NCBI GenBank assembly: GCA_045648445.1
Contig: JAZRNY010000003.1
Location: 91,812 to 155,811, forward strand
Source of the DNA: SIG607 sp045648445
GTDB taxonomy: Bacteria > Bacillota > Clostridia > Oscillospirales > Acutalibacteraceae
Length of the DNA stretch: 64,000 nucleotides
Reading direction: 5' to 3'
Part shown: piece after piece, positions 14,776-22,822 of the stretch
Numbering within the stretch: the first letter of the stretch is position 1
Layout of the letters: the number at the start of each line of letters is the position of its first letter
Program-made: the position numbers and the translations under genes
Notes under the pieces: generated by a model
The model's input: only the letters and a program-made list of their open reading frames with translations
The model's database searches: none
What the model was told of the DNA's origin: nothing

Positions 14776-15024
14776 TTAATCTTCAATAAAATCATTTTTT
14801 CTTATACGAGTAATCATAGATTTTACAATAGCGTTTATCTCAATTAACATTCCGTACCATAGTTCACAACCATTTAAAATCAATTGATAATACCCTGACT
14901 CTTTGCTATTTGCACATTCGTTCAAATACATATAACTTTCAAACAATTTTCCTTCATTGTTTAACCGTTCCCATTGCTTACAATCTTCAGCAATAACATC
15001 TTTTAAATCTTTTAAATTTCCCAT
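14776..15024 (-). CDS. hypothetical protein
   Basis: 82 residues, largely helical (LKDLKDVIAEDCKQWERLNN), with scattered cysteines. It is the last gene of an operon of small acidic proteins. Nothing identifies a function. Confidence 0.6.
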   Translation of the reverse strand: MGNLKDLKDVIAEDCKQWERLNNEGKLFESYMYLNECANSKESGYYQLILNGCELWYGMLIEINAIVKSMITRIRKNDFIED

Positions 15025-15034
15025 AATTAATCTC

Positions 15035-15211
15035 CTAACCTTTAATCAATTGATACAGCTCGTCAAATCCGCCTTCTTCACACCAATCACAAGTACAATC
15101 AAGCTCGTCCTCTTCGTCAGTGCGATAAATTTTCCGTGCCAAATTTCCTTCTCTGCTTTCGATTGCCATTAAGCAGCGTTCGCAAACATATAAATATTCT
15201 ATATCTTTCAT
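15035..15211 (-). CDS. Cys-rich acidic protein
   Basis: 58 residues with CERC near the N-terminus and CTCDWC near the C-terminus, separated by an acidic stretch (TDEEDELD). Four or five cysteines point to a zinc ribbon. The stop codon overlaps the next gene's GGAG ribosome site. Confidence 0.6.
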   Translation of the reverse strand: MKDIEYLYVCERCLMAIESREGNLARKIYRTDEEDELDCTCDWCEEGGFDELYQLIKG

Positions 15212-15226
15212 TTTTCATAGCCCTTC

Positions 15227-15490
15227 TTAAACATAGTCCGGATTAAAATTTGTTAAAAATTTATTTTCTTTAATTGCTCGTAATGTACTTCTTCCTTCTT
15301 CGTCTGCAAGAAGTCCTACCCAATCAAGCGGCTGAATATCGAATGCTTCAAATAGTGTTTCATAATCCGAATTATCATCTGGCAAAATTGCAATGATTTC
15401 ATCTGTTTTATTTTCAACCGTTGCGATAAAATCAAAGTCACGCCCTGCTTCTCTTACGATAATATTTTTATCTTCATAAATTGTTTTCAT
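15227..15490 (-). CDS. small acidic hypothetical protein
   Basis: 87 residues starting MKTIYEDKNIIVREAGRDFD; this ATG has GAGGAG 7 bp before it, better than one five codons earlier. Strongly acidic middle and beta-strand character. No family recognised. Confidence 0.6.
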   Translation of the reverse strand: MKTIYEDKNIIVREAGRDFDFIATVENKTDEIIAILPDDNSDYETLFEAFDIQPLDWVGLLADEEGRSTLRAIKENKFLTNFNPDYV

Positions 15491-15501
15491 ATCAAAACTC
15501 C

Positions 15502-15672
15502 TCATATTGTATCTTCAACATCAGTTTCAAGTAAATAAATATCTCTTAATTTACTTTGAGCTTCATTTAAAATATCAGCTACCTGTTTTCCAATACTATC
15601 CATATAAAATCTTGCCTGAATTGCATCAAGTTCTTTTATTACTTTACCTAACTGTTCTACATTCCAATCCAT
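15502..15672 (-). CDS. small helical hypothetical protein
   Basis: 56 residues, MDWNVEQLGKVIKELDAIQA onward, one amphipathic helical hairpin. Its stop codon lies in the ribosome-site region of the next gene, so the genes are coupled. Confidence 0.55.
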   Translation of the reverse strand: MDWNVEQLGKVIKELDAIQARFYMDSIGKQVADILNEAQSKLRDIYLLETDVEDTI

Positions 15673-15708
15673 AATAAAATCTCCTCATAAAATCTGACTT
15701 TTATACGA

Positions 15709-16020
15709 TTAATCACCGCAGTACATATTAACTATTGCTTTGACTTCCGCAAACAATTCTTTTTTACTAATTTCGTCTGTGCTCAGAACAGTCAAATCAC
15801 CAATAATTTCATCGTCACAATCATGTAATTCATAATGAATTTCAATCCACTTATCTCCGTCTCCGTTATCATTAATGAACGCGAAAATGTTATGTGCGCT
15901 ATCAAGCCAATAGTTGGCGGTTTTATTATTGGTTTCGTCAATTAGAAATTCGAGTTCGCCCATAATGGAATTTTCTAATTTTTCTTTATATTCATTTTTA
16001 TTCATAAACCAATTATCCAT
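15709..16020 (-). CDS. acidic hypothetical protein
   Basis: 103 residues from MDNWFMNKNEYKEKLENSIM. An earlier in-frame ATG lies inside the upstream gene; the chosen one follows GGGAAG and starts 8 bp after that gene's stop. Acidic, with a beta-strand pair around HYELHDCDDEIIGDL. Confidence 0.6.
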   Translation of the reverse strand: MDNWFMNKNEYKEKLENSIMGELEFLIDETNNKTANYWLDSAHNIFAFINDNGDGDKWIEIHYELHDCDDEIIGDLTVLSTDEISKKELFAEVKAIVNMYCGD

Positions 16021-16028
16021 TATCTTCC

Positions 16029-16364
16029 CTACTTTCTCGGTATCATAAAATAAGTACCGCAATGTAAATTTTCCAATGTGATTTCGCTTTCTCTGACATA
16101 AGGATGGGCAGACAAATATTCGTCAAGTTCGCATTCTGTAACGTCAGATATGTATTGTGTAACTGATTCTGAATTATCTGTTTCCCAAGCACTCAAACCG
16201 TGTTTTAATGCCTTTTCTAAAGGACATATCAGGCCGGTGTATTCAACTATTCTTGCAGGTTTGCCCGGCTCTACTGCTTCGGACATATAACCATATCCGA
16301 GATAGTGTATGTATTTTGTACCATTGTAGTTTTCTATGCTGATTAAGGTATTTTGTTCTGACAC
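16029..16364 (-). CDS. hypothetical protein
   Basis: 111 residues, MSEQNTLISIENYNGTKYIH onward. Acidic, mixed strands and helices. Part of the same leftward operon; no motif seen. Could be a host-takeover or anti-defence factor, as is common for this kind of gene, but the sequence does not show it. Confidence 0.6.
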   Translation of the reverse strand: MSEQNTLISIENYNGTKYIHYLGYGYMSEAVEPGKPARIVEYTGLICPLEKALKHGLSAWETDNSESVTQYISDVTECELDEYLSAHPYVRESEITLENLHCGTYFMIPRK

Positions 16365-16403
16365 TGTTTTCTTTCCTCCTCTTATAAGCTCTTAATATAA
16401 TAA

Positions 16404-17021
16404 TTAATTTTTACCCGCAAACTCTCCATATAATTGCAATCTCATTTTTTCTGCAAAAGCACCAGCTTCATGTACATCATCAAATTGTCCGAGTAACGTG
16501 TGTTTTTTATTTATTTGCATTTGAACAATCCATTCAGAACCTTCGTTGAAATAATCCTTTTCAATAATATCAAGCATCTTATCGTTATAATCGTCAATAG
16601 GATAAAATATGTATTGCCAATCCCTTTGACAACAGCCTCTTATACAATGGCAATCATATTGTTTGCCGGTCATAAGAGTAAGAGCTTCGCAAATAATGCC
16701 TCTCTCTTCATCAGAAGAGCAAACATTATAACGTTCAATTAATTTTCGCCATTCACCAATTTGTCTTGGTGAATAGTTGCCACTGTTTTTAGGAAAATTA
16801 CTATTCACCAAGTCGGTTATATTATCGTAATAGGAGTATCTTGTACCTATGTCCGACAAGTCGCTCAAACAATCAATATTAGCAACTATTTTGTCATACT
16901 CATAAGTTGTTCTGCTCTTAAAATCTCTATTACCTGCAAATATTACATTTTCATAAATATCATCAATATAACACATAGGACTTTCTTGATATTCAGGCGA
17001 TACTTGTCGTGCATATATCAT
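16404..17021 (-). CDS. hypothetical protein with Cys-rich centre
   Basis: 205 residues starting MIYARQVSPEYQESPMCYID, chosen because AGGAGG lies 7 bp before this ATG; an earlier in-frame ATG lies within the upstream gene. A central CHCIRGCCQRDW motif (about residues 128-139) is a candidate metal site. The C-terminus has a QFDDVHEAGAFAEKMR helix. Confidence 0.65.
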   Translation of the reverse strand: MIYARQVSPEYQESPMCYIDDIYENVIFAGNRDFKSRTTYEYDKIVANIDCLSDLSDIGTRYSYYDNITDLVNSNFPKNSGNYSPRQIGEWRKLIERYNVCSSDEERGIICEALTLMTGKQYDCHCIRGCCQRDWQYIFYPIDDYNDKMLDIIEKDYFNEGSEWIVQMQINKKHTLLGQFDDVHEAGAFAEKMRLQLYGEFAGKN

Positions 17022-17032
17022 TATAAAACCTC

Positions 17033-17215
17033 CTACCACAATCCAAAAATATTTCTTGTATAATCTGCCCTCATCCAATTTTTTTCTATATTGGACTCTT
17101 CTTCTGCTTTATAGTAGCCGCAACGCTTACACTTATATCCTCGAATACTATACGCAAGATTAGATTTGCACTTAGGACACTTTTGAGCGTTGGCGCCTTT
17201 AATTCTAACCTTCAT
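17033..17215 (-). CDS. zinc-ribbon protein
   Basis: 60 residues with CPKCKSNLAY and CKRCGYYKAEE: a textbook CxxC...CxxC zinc ribbon. Two ATGs stand together; the second is better spaced (7 bp) from GGAGG. Confidence 0.7.
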   Translation of the reverse strand: MKVRIKGANAQKCPKCKSNLAYSIRGYKCKRCGYYKAEEESNIEKNWMRADYTRNIFGLW

Positions 17216-17233
17216 CATAAAACCTCCATTTTA

Positions 17234-17788
17234 TTAAGAATTTTCAGCCTCAATATTGTTTTGAACATTTGCAAATTCTTCTTCAGTTTTTCTTAACTGT
17301 TGGGCAAGATGTTCTGTAACCATTTCTTTAACTGCAACTTCAAACTTTGGTTGATACTCTTCCCAATTTTCATACATAAGCGTAGCAATATCAGTAATGT
17401 TATCAGTGTTTTTATAAGCGTATTCTTTATATGTTGGAGGAATATGCATCCATCTAAGCCAACCTGTATCAATATCTATCCCATCATAAACCGCATAAAT
17501 ACCTAATTGAACATCTTTATAACCGTCTGCCCAAATTTTACAATAAACCTTATAAGAAACGCCATTTCGCACATATTCTATTGGAGTAAGTACAAATAAA
17601 TGTGTATTTGCACAACCAAGTTTCAATAACATTTCAGATATTTCACTCCAAAAATTGTATATAGATTCATATTTGTTTTGCTTAATTTTAGCGAGTTCAA
17701 CCTTTGAATCTGAAACACGACTTTTCATATCGTCTAAATTCTTTTTTGCCTCTTGTGCTACCTTTATAAAATCTTCAAAATTTATCAT
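17234..17788 (-). CDS. hypothetical protein
   Basis: 184 residues. An N-terminal coiled coil (VAQEAKKNLDDMKSRVSDSK) leads into a globular middle with aromatic residues (WLRWMHIPPTYKEYAY) and a second coiled coil at the C-terminus. The layout suggests an oligomeric scaffold. Unrecognised. Confidence 0.6.
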   Translation of the reverse strand: MINFEDFIKVAQEAKKNLDDMKSRVSDSKVELAKIKQNKYESIYNFWSEISEMLLKLGCANTHLFVLTPIEYVRNGVSYKVYCKIWADGYKDVQLGIYAVYDGIDIDTGWLRWMHIPPTYKEYAYKNTDNITDIATLMYENWEEYQPKFEVAVKEMVTEHLAQQLRKTEEEFANVQNNIEAENS

Positions 17789-17823
17789 AATTAATTTACT
17801 CCTTTGTTTTTTATTTCATATTT

Positions 17824-18000
17824 TTAACTGTTGTAACACCACGTAATAACGCTTTCAAAATCGTCATTGTGATAAACAGGTATATTGTTTTCTTCATCTT
17901 GTCCGTCTGATTCATAGACAATATAGCCGTTTTTAACATCACCTGATATTAAATAACCGTTATCTGTAATCCATTGACCATTATCTAATTCAATATTCAT
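17824..18000 (-). CDS. small acidic protein
   Basis: 58 residues, MNIELDNGQWITDNGYLISG then DVKNGYIVYESDGQ. Very acidic and beta-rich, the profile of a small DNA-mimic or inhibitor protein, though that is only an impression. Confidence 0.55.
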   Translation of the reverse strand: MNIELDNGQWITDNGYLISGDVKNGYIVYESDGQDEENNIPVYHNDDFESVITWCYNS

Positions 18001-18002
18001 AA

Positions 18003-18455
18003 TTACACCCTTTCAATTTTCATATAGCAGCCGTCATATCGTTTGTTATACTGTCTAATGTCATACACCCAAGAAAACGGAATTTTTACAACACCATTCT
18101 TTAGAAGTTCGTCAATAACTTTTTGATGGTTGAAATATCCTTGTTTAAAACCATACGGCGCAACATCGTGAGTTCTTTCAAATCCACAAAGCTCGTCATA
18201 AAAAGTGATGTGACATTTGTTTTTAGGATTGTCGTACCAAGAAAAACCTTCAGTTCCGTTGACTTCGTAGAGATTGTGCCAACAGCCGTCAAAAATATCA
18301 ATTCTTCTCTTAACTCCTGCTAATGACCGTTCAGTAACTTTATATCTACCTAACGCTTCCATAAAGTTATTTATTGTACCCGGCTCCCAATTTTGTTTGC
18401 TACAATGCATTGGTCTGTAATGTTGGGTGTTAATGGTGATTTTGTATTTAGGCAT
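18003..18455 (-). CDS. hypothetical protein
   Basis: 150 residues, Trp/Tyr/His-rich (TQHYRPMHCSKQNW, GCWHNLYEV). Its start lies within the last codons of the upstream gene in another frame (8-bp overlap), as is usual in this arm. No domain recognised. Confidence 0.6.
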   Translation of the reverse strand: MPKYKITINTQHYRPMHCSKQNWEPGTINNFMEALGRYKVTERSLAGVKRRIDIFDGCWHNLYEVNGTEGFSWYDNPKNKCHITFYDELCGFERTHDVAPYGFKQGYFNHQKVIDELLKNGVVKIPFSWVYDIRQYNKRYDGCYMKIERV

Positions 18456-18957
18456 CGTAAGTCATCTCCTTAAAAGAAATTCCCATTTTGTCCTCAATAT
18501 CGTCTATATCGTTTTCCATCCAAGTACGATAAAAGGGCAGATGTTTGAGAAAAATATGAGTGTCTTGATAATTAAGGAAATAATCGTATTGTTCTTTTGG
18601 ATTAAGCTCGTTGTTTACAATCAAGTTTAAATCCTTAATGTTTTGCTGATATTCTTCAGTTTCTTTTAATTCGGCAAGTGTCATATCGCCTGAGTCAACC
18701 CACGAATCAATATCATATCGAATTTCCGCTTTGATTTTCTCAATTAAATCATTCCGTTGTTCTTGTAGGCGCTCTGCCAAATCGTCAATACCTTTGTTAA
18801 AAACTGCACGATATAAGTCATTGAAACTTAAACAATTATTCTCAACTAAATCGTCAAGAATTTCGTCTAAATCGTAATTAATATCGTCAAGCATTAAAAG
18901 GTCGCTTGTTCCACAGTTTAGCAGATGAGTTAAAACACATTGTTGAGTTGTTAGCAT
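18448..18957 (-). CDS. acidic helical protein
   Basis: 169 residues, about one quarter Asp/Glu, predicted all-helical (LDDINYDLDEILDDLVENN). Neighbouring genes overlap at both ends. The charge suggests it binds a basic partner; identity unknown. Confidence 0.6.
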   Translation of the reverse strand: MLTTQQCVLTHLLNCGTSDLLMLDDINYDLDEILDDLVENNCLSFNDLYRAVFNKGIDDLAERLQEQRNDLIEKIKAEIRYDIDSWVDSGDMTLAELKETEEYQQNIKDLNLIVNNELNPKEQYDYFLNYQDTHIFLKHLPFYRTWMENDIDDIEDKMGISFKEMTYDA

Positions 18958-19139
18958 TATTTTTTCCTCCTTATTGGTGGTCTTTTTTTAAAACAACTTT
19001 TTCCAAAATAATCAGGCGATTTCCCTTCGTCTTCATAGCAATGACAAAATGGCGCAGGGTTATATCCTTGACCATTATTGTCAGCCATTGTTTTATAAAA
19101 ATGAGCACACTTTTTACAATTATTAATAGTTATAATCAC
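18957..19139 (-). CDS. Cys-rich miniprotein
   Basis: 60 residues. CKKCAHF and FCHCYEDEGKSPDYFGKSCF give five cysteines plus His, a probable metal-binding knot, followed by a basic RPPIRRKK tail. Stop and start overlap with the downstream gene. Confidence 0.6.
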   Translation of the reverse strand: MIITINNCKKCAHFYKTMADNNGQGYNPAPFCHCYEDEGKSPDYFGKSCFKKRPPIRRKK

Positions 19140-19329
19140 CCTCTATCCAATAATCTAAAACAAGACCTTGTTCTTTTTTGCTACGGATTAATTCAAGTTG
19201 TTGTCTATCATATTCTTCTTGTGTTCTTTTAGATTGATTAAATATATCTGGCAAACCTGCTAAGTCTTTTACGGTATTAAATTTTTTTATAACATCGGGT
19301 TTGTCATACCAAATGTAATTAATAATCAT
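19123..19329 (-). CDS. small hypothetical protein
   Basis: 68 residues, MIINYIWYDKPDVIKKFNTV onward, ending in an acidic tail; overlaps the next gene by 17 bp. Unrecognised. Confidence 0.55.
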   Translation of the reverse strand: MIINYIWYDKPDVIKKFNTVKDLAGLPDIFNQSKRTQEEYDRQQLELIRSKKEQGLVLDYWIEGDYNY

Positions 19330-19332
19330 AAT

Positions 19333-19893
19333 TTAATCTCCTTTGTTAAAGTTTGGATTAAATGTATCAGAGTAAGCGGCATTTCCGTTCCAATCATTGT
19401 AAGTGACTTTTTCTGTTTCTTCTCCATGTTTAAAGATAATATTGGCACGAATTTGTAAGCCATCTTGATACCATCCTTGCTTATGATAACAAGATAACCA
19501 ACGAGCAAATGGCTCATTACATAACTGTCGCATATAATACTTACCTGTTTCTTTACATTTGTAAATTTCAGTGTGTTCACCGTGCATATTCTCAACGAAT
19601 TCCACTTCGATAATTCGCTGAGGAAAACGGTTTTCGTCATTCCAATAATCATTTTTTGATATGTTTACCGTATACTCCTCAAGAAATTTATCAAATTTTA
19701 AAATAGCATGCGATTTAATATATTCCTCACCATAAAATTCAATTTCGCTTTTCGGTACTGCAACCCAAGCGGAATTTTTTTCGTCAGTCATTTCAACAAT
19801 AATCCGTTGATTTTCAAGTTCGGCAACATTGTATCCTGCTTTTTCAAAGAAAATGCGCTCTTTATCTTGAAAATTTCGCAAAACAACACTCAT
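19333..19893 (-). CDS. hypothetical protein
   Basis: 186 residues, mixed alpha/beta, with CKETGKYYMRQLCNEPFARW in the middle. The frame is open and codon use matches neighbours. No motif recognised; it is in the same operon as the 235-residue gene upstream. Confidence 0.65.
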   Translation of the reverse strand: MSVVLRNFQDKERIFFEKAGYNVAELENQRIIVEMTDEKNSAWVAVPKSEIEFYGEEYIKSHAILKFDKFLEEYTVNISKNDYWNDENRFPQRIIEVEFVENMHGEHTEIYKCKETGKYYMRQLCNEPFARWLSCYHKQGWYQDGLQIRANIIFKHGEETEKVTYNDWNGNAAYSDTFNPNFNKGD

Positions 19894-19914
19894 TTCTTCA
19901 CCTCTCTGATAATA

Positions 19915-20622
19915 TTAGCAATATTCATTTATTTGTCTTTCAAGTTCCTCTTTGACAATTATCTTTTGCCAATCTTCAAGTTCGCTATAACGTAGTCCTA
20001 AAGAATCTAAAGCATCTCTACAATCACAGGTAATACAAGCTTCGTGATTTGCAAGTTCGTAAGAAATCATTTGTCTAAAAGAATTTTCGTTTTCTTTTAA
20101 CAGTGCAAAAGATTCTTGCAAGTGTTTCATCATTTCATTTGATTTATTAACAATTTCTTTGTCATAAACATAACAACAAGAGTTATTACAAAAAAACATT
20201 GTTTTAAACTGTTCTCTTATTCTTTCTCTTTCAGATTCAGGTGTGTTTCCGGCACAGAAAATTGATATATAATCAAATTGCATAATCCAATAATTCCGTA
20301 AATAATAACTTTTTCTTCTGTGTTCATCATAATCTTTTACGGAATCTGTAAGTTCTTCTTCGGTAAAAAGTTTGTTGTTCGTGTATTCGATATATAATGG
20401 TTTTAACTCTGATTGTTCTTTATTACTGTGATGCAACTGATAATCATTGGCATAATAAATCTGTTTTCCATTTTTGAATACTAAAATTGAATATCCAAAA
20501 TGCCCACCTAAATCGCACAAATAACAATCGTGATTTTTAATATTAACTTTTTCTGCCCTGCCTGAATTTGCCCACTCTTGCATTTCTTCAAAAGTCAATG
20601 CTTCAATTTCTTTAATGTTCAT
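19915..20622 (-). CDS. conserved hypothetical protein
   Basis: 235 residues. The segment LGGHFGYSILVFKNGKQIYY then ANDYQLHH and FTEEELTDSV...YDEHRRKSYYLRNYW is a pattern I recall from proteins in Clostridia mobile elements. Two Cys pairs (CNNSCC, CITCDC) near the C-terminal half may bind metal. No activity is known to me. Confidence 0.7.
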   Translation of the reverse strand: MNIKEIEALTFEEMQEWANSGRAEKVNIKNHDCYLCDLGGHFGYSILVFKNGKQIYYANDYQLHHSNKEQSELKPLYIEYTNNKLFTEEELTDSVKDYDEHRRKSYYLRNYWIMQFDYISIFCAGNTPESERERIREQFKTMFFCNNSCCYVYDKEIVNKSNEMMKHLQESFALLKENENSFRQMISYELANHEACITCDCRDALDSLGLRYSELEDWQKIIVKEELERQINEYC

Positions 20623-20756
20623 TTACTTTTCTCTCCTTTTTGTTCCCTTTTGGTTATTCTTCCTTTGCAAGGTTCAGTTCGCATATTATCGCCACAAACC
20701 TTAAAATAAACGCAATTGCGACAAGGGTACATGACTTCTTCTATATTCCATTTCAT
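20619..20756 (-). CDS. Cys-rich 45-residue protein
   Basis: MKWNIEEVMYPCRNCVYFKV followed by CGDNMRTEPCKGR: four cysteines in two pairs and a basic tail. Its start overlaps the upstream stop (TGATG) and its own TGA overlaps the next gene's ATG (ATGA), a convincing coupled pair. Confidence 0.65.
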   Translation of the reverse strand: MKWNIEEVMYPCRNCVYFKVCGDNMRTEPCKGRITKREQKGEKSK

Positions 20757-21034
20757 CAATTTTCCTCCTCGATTTCATAATATTGAAATGCTACATCATA
20801 CATTGGTTCACCTGTAATTCGGTCAAAGAAAACCTCGCAAACAAAACTTTTTTGTAAATGTATCATTTCTTTATCCCAACCATTTGCCTCACACCATTCC
20901 TCAAGCACTTTTGTAGTTAGCGGCGTTTTAAAGATATATAAATCACTTTCGTGATGGTGTATATCCTCTTTTGGATAACCGGCATCTAAAAGCCGTTGCA
21001 ATAAGGATTTATTTGCATCAAATTGTTGTTTCAT
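20756..21034 (-). CDS. hypothetical protein
   Basis: 92 residues: N-terminal helix (QRLLDAGYPKEDIHHHESD), then a beta-rich acidic C-terminus. Coupled to the Cys-rich gene downstream through a TGATG overlap. Confidence 0.6.
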   Translation of the reverse strand: MKQQFDANKSLLQRLLDAGYPKEDIHHHESDLYIFKTPLTTKVLEEWCEANGWDKEMIHLQKSFVCEVFFDRITGEPMYDVAFQYYEIEEEN

Positions 21035-21040
21035 ACGATT

Positions 21041-21199
21041 TCACCACCGATTGCTTCTTTCAGGTATATACGACTCAAGAATATTTATTACATCGTCTAA
21101 TCTAACAGTTTTTACATCACTAACGCCAACCCAATCGCCCGGCACATATGATTTATCTGTTATTTTTTCAATCATTTCTTTTATGATTTTTTCTTCCAT
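21041..21199 (-). CDS. small hypothetical protein
   Basis: 52 residues, MEEKIIKEMIEKITDKSYVP then GDWVGVSDVKTV. The stop codon lies 7 bp before the next start. Unrecognised. Confidence 0.55.
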   Translation of the reverse strand: MEEKIIKEMIEKITDKSYVPGDWVGVSDVKTVRLDDVINILESYIPERSNRW

Positions 21200-21200
21200 A

Positions 21201-21365
21201 TTATTTACCCTTCCTTTTCTTGTGTTTTATCGGGAAATTGTAAAATTTATCTGTCGAAAATTTTAAGGCTCTCGGTCTGCGTTCTTTGTGAGCTTGATGC
21301 TCTGCGGCTTCATCTAATTGTCGCTGAAAATTTTTGTCATAACCATAGGCATCGTTAGGCCACAT
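21201..21365 (-). CDS. small basic protein
   Basis: 54 residues, MWPNDAYGYDKNFQRQLDEA with a strongly basic second half ending KHKKRKGK. The stop codon overlaps the next gene's leader. Probable nucleic-acid contact. Confidence 0.55.
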   Translation of the reverse strand: MWPNDAYGYDKNFQRQLDEAAEHQAHKERRPRALKFSTDKFYNFPIKHKKRKGK

Positions 21366-21371
21366 AATAAA

Positions 21372-21599
21372 TCACTCCAATTCCATAATCTTTTCTTCTT
21401 TTAAAACTTGTTTTACTGCCGTTCTTGTATCTTCATAGGTTGCACCAATACAAGACATAACTGCAAATCGTGGATTTCCGTTTACTAAAAATCCAATTTG
21501 CTCTGCAAGTTTGTAAATATCGGTATTTTTATGTTCGCTTGTCTGATTAAGCATAACAATACCGTTGACAAGCAAAGCAATCTTTTCATTTTTAGTCAT
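21372..21599 (-). CDS. small hypothetical protein
   Basis: 75 residues from MTKNEKIALLVNGIVMLNQT; AAAGGAGTG stands 6 bp before this ATG, and any earlier start would run into the tRNA-Leu gene. Helical with a GNPRFAVMSCIGATYED middle. Confidence 0.65.
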   Translation of the reverse strand: MTKNEKIALLVNGIVMLNQTSEHKNTDIYKLAEQIGFLVNGNPRFAVMSCIGATYEDTRTAVKQVLKEEKIMELE

Positions 21600-21639
21600 A
21601 TAAAACACTCCTTTTATAAACTTTGTATTATAGCAAGTA

Positions 21640-21726
21640 TGGTGCTGAATATCGGACTTGAACCGATACGATGTTTCCATCGAGGGATTTTAAGTCCCTT
21701 GTGTCTGCCTATTCCACCACAGCGGC
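21640..21726 (-). tRNA. tRNA-Leu (anticodon UAA) with imperfect acceptor stem
   Basis: Minus strand. The D arm (TGGTGGAATAGGCAGACAC), a five-pair anticodon stem with anticodon TAA, the long class-II variable arm (CGATGGAAACATCG) and the T arm (ATCGG-TTCAAGT-CCGAT) are all canonical, and CCA is encoded. The acceptor strands GCCGCTG and ATTCAGC pair at only three of seven positions, so the molecule may be non-functional, repaired or unusually processed. Only 4 bp separate it from tRNA-Gln. Confidence 0.8.
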
Positions 21727-21730
21727 ATAA

Positions 21731-21804
21731 TGGCAGGGCGTATTGGAATCGAACCAATGATGCAAGAGTCAAAATCTTGTGTCTTACCACTTGACGAACG
21801 CCCC
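21731..21804 (-). tRNA. tRNA-Gln (anticodon UUG)
   Basis: A complete 74-nt cloverleaf on the minus strand with encoded CCA: acceptor GGGGCGT/ACGCCCT (one G-U), anticodon stem CAAGA/TCTTG around TTTTGAC (anticodon TTG), T arm ATTGG-TTCGATT-CCAAT and discriminator G. First gene of the tRNA pair. Confidence 0.9.
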
Positions 21805-21892
21805 GTGTTTTGCTATAATACAGTGTGTAGGGATTTTCTTTTTAAGCGTGAAACTCCCTCGGTGAAAATATCGCTTTGGATTGTGCTATGTA

Positions 21893-21997
21893 TTACTCAA
21901 TGTAATCAAGATACGCTTCTTCGCTTTCGAACTGCATAAGCGTTCCATCGACTACTGCATAGTAATACTCGTTGCACTCGTCAACGAAATTATGCAT
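21893..21997 (-). CDS. 34-residue protein, free-standing copy of a domain
   Basis: MHNFVDECNEYYYAVVDGTL then MQFESEEAYLDYIE. It aligns with the last ~30 residues of the membrane-anchored protein encoded upstream (AVVDGTLMQFESEEAYLDYIE versus ALVDGEEMEFVNEQEYLEYIS). GGAGAA lies 8 bp before the ATG. Confidence 0.65.
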   Translation of the reverse strand: MHNFVDECNEYYYAVVDGTLMQFESEEAYLDYIE

Positions 21998-22076
21998 AGC
22001 ACATTCTCCTTTCTGCACTCACTTTTTGTGGGTGCTTATTTTATGCAAAACGGATTTCCGTTTGGCACCGAAAAGA

Positions 22077-22316
22077 TTAAGATATGTATTCAAGATATTC
22101 TTGTTCGTTTACAAACTCCATTTCCTCACCATCAACCAGAGCAACGAAACTATGTTCTGTATAGTGAGGCTCGAATCTTTTCGACTTCCTTGCTTTCCAT
22201 TTGACAACAATTTTATCCTCAAAGTCGACAAGTTTTTGCTCGTTAAAAAGTGCCCATATTACAAATGCTACTGCTAAAATTTCAAAAATGCTTATTATTA
22301 AATGCGGTGTTGACAT
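22077..22316 (-). CDS. membrane-anchored small protein
   Basis: 79 residues. Residues 5-25 (HLIISIFEILAVAFVIWALF) are a single membrane span; a basic linker and a C-terminal domain of about 30 residues follow, the same domain as in the neighbouring 34-residue gene. It is the first gene after the double-operator promoter, so it is probably under repressor control. Confidence 0.7.
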   Translation of the reverse strand: MSTPHLIISIFEILAVAFVIWALFNEQKLVDFEDKIVVKWKARKSKRFEPHYTEHSFVALVDGEEMEFVNEQEYLEYIS

Positions 22317-22336
22317 AGTTCTTTTCTTCCTTTCGT

Positions 22337-22414
22337 TTCATTTCGGGAATGTTGCTGTGTAAAAAATATAACACGAATTTTTGTCCGTGTCAAGAGTTAA
22401 TTTCATTTCGGGAA
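22337..22414 (-). promoter_or_regulatory. promoter flanked by two 13-bp operators
   Basis: Leftward TTGACA (22388-22393), 17-bp spacer, TATATT (22365-22370). Exact copies of TTCCCGAAATGAA lie upstream of the -35 (22402-22414) and just past the expected transcription start (22337-22349). A dimer or looping repressor bridging both would seal the promoter. It drives the membrane protein and probably the tRNAs. Confidence 0.8.
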
Positions 22415-22415
22415 T

Positions 22416-22802
22416 TTAGTTTTGTAAAATTGAGTTGATAATATTACTGCTTATGTATTGGCGAAGCTTGTCATTTTCCTCTTGCAAAGCCTTTATTTCT
22501 TCTGACCTTTTACGAGTCCATTCGTCATCTTGTTTCTTTTTTAAATCAATTCTTGACTTTGCCCACTGTTCGTCGCCTATCCAATGTGCAACTTGACTAT
22601 CCTTCAAGCCTAATTCTGCGGCAGCTTCTTTCTTGCCTATTTTTCTTGCCAATGCTACTGCAAAGGCTCTAAATTCAGGCATATAATCCTTGCGTTTGCC
22701 TATCATAGTGTAAATACCGGCAATTTCCTTTTTGACATTAACATTGACATTTACATCAACGCTCCCTGTTTCGGTTGAATTGATATTAATATTTCTGCTC
22801 AT
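22416..22802 (-). CDS. helix-turn-helix protein with coiled-coil tail
   Basis: 128 residues. After a low-complexity Asn/Val start, residues about 40-75 (FRAFAVALARKIGKKEAAAE LGLKDSQVAHW) form a transposase-type helix-turn-helix, followed by a long coiled coil (EEIKALQEENDKLRQYI). IS3-type OrfA proteins and phage regulators share this layout. There is no transposase domain or IS end nearby, so I favour a DNA-binding regulator. Confidence 0.65.
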   Translation of the reverse strand: MSRNININSTETGSVDVNVNVNVKKEIAGIYTMIGKRKDYMPEFRAFAVALARKIGKKEAAAELGLKDSQVAHWIGDEQWAKSRIDLKKKQDDEWTRKRSEEIKALQEENDKLRQYISSNIINSILQN

Positions 22803-22822
22803 AATAATTTCCTCCTTAAATT

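Noticed and set aside
21805..22076. A third tRNA gene downstream of the tRNA-Leu/Gln pair
   Set aside because: No T-arm or anticodon stem can be drawn; the minus strand there encodes the 34-residue protein with a good ribosome site.
22416..22802. Insertion-sequence transposase OrfA
   Set aside because: The HTH and coiled coil resemble IS3 OrfA, but no OrfB, catalytic DDE region or terminal inverted repeats were seen.
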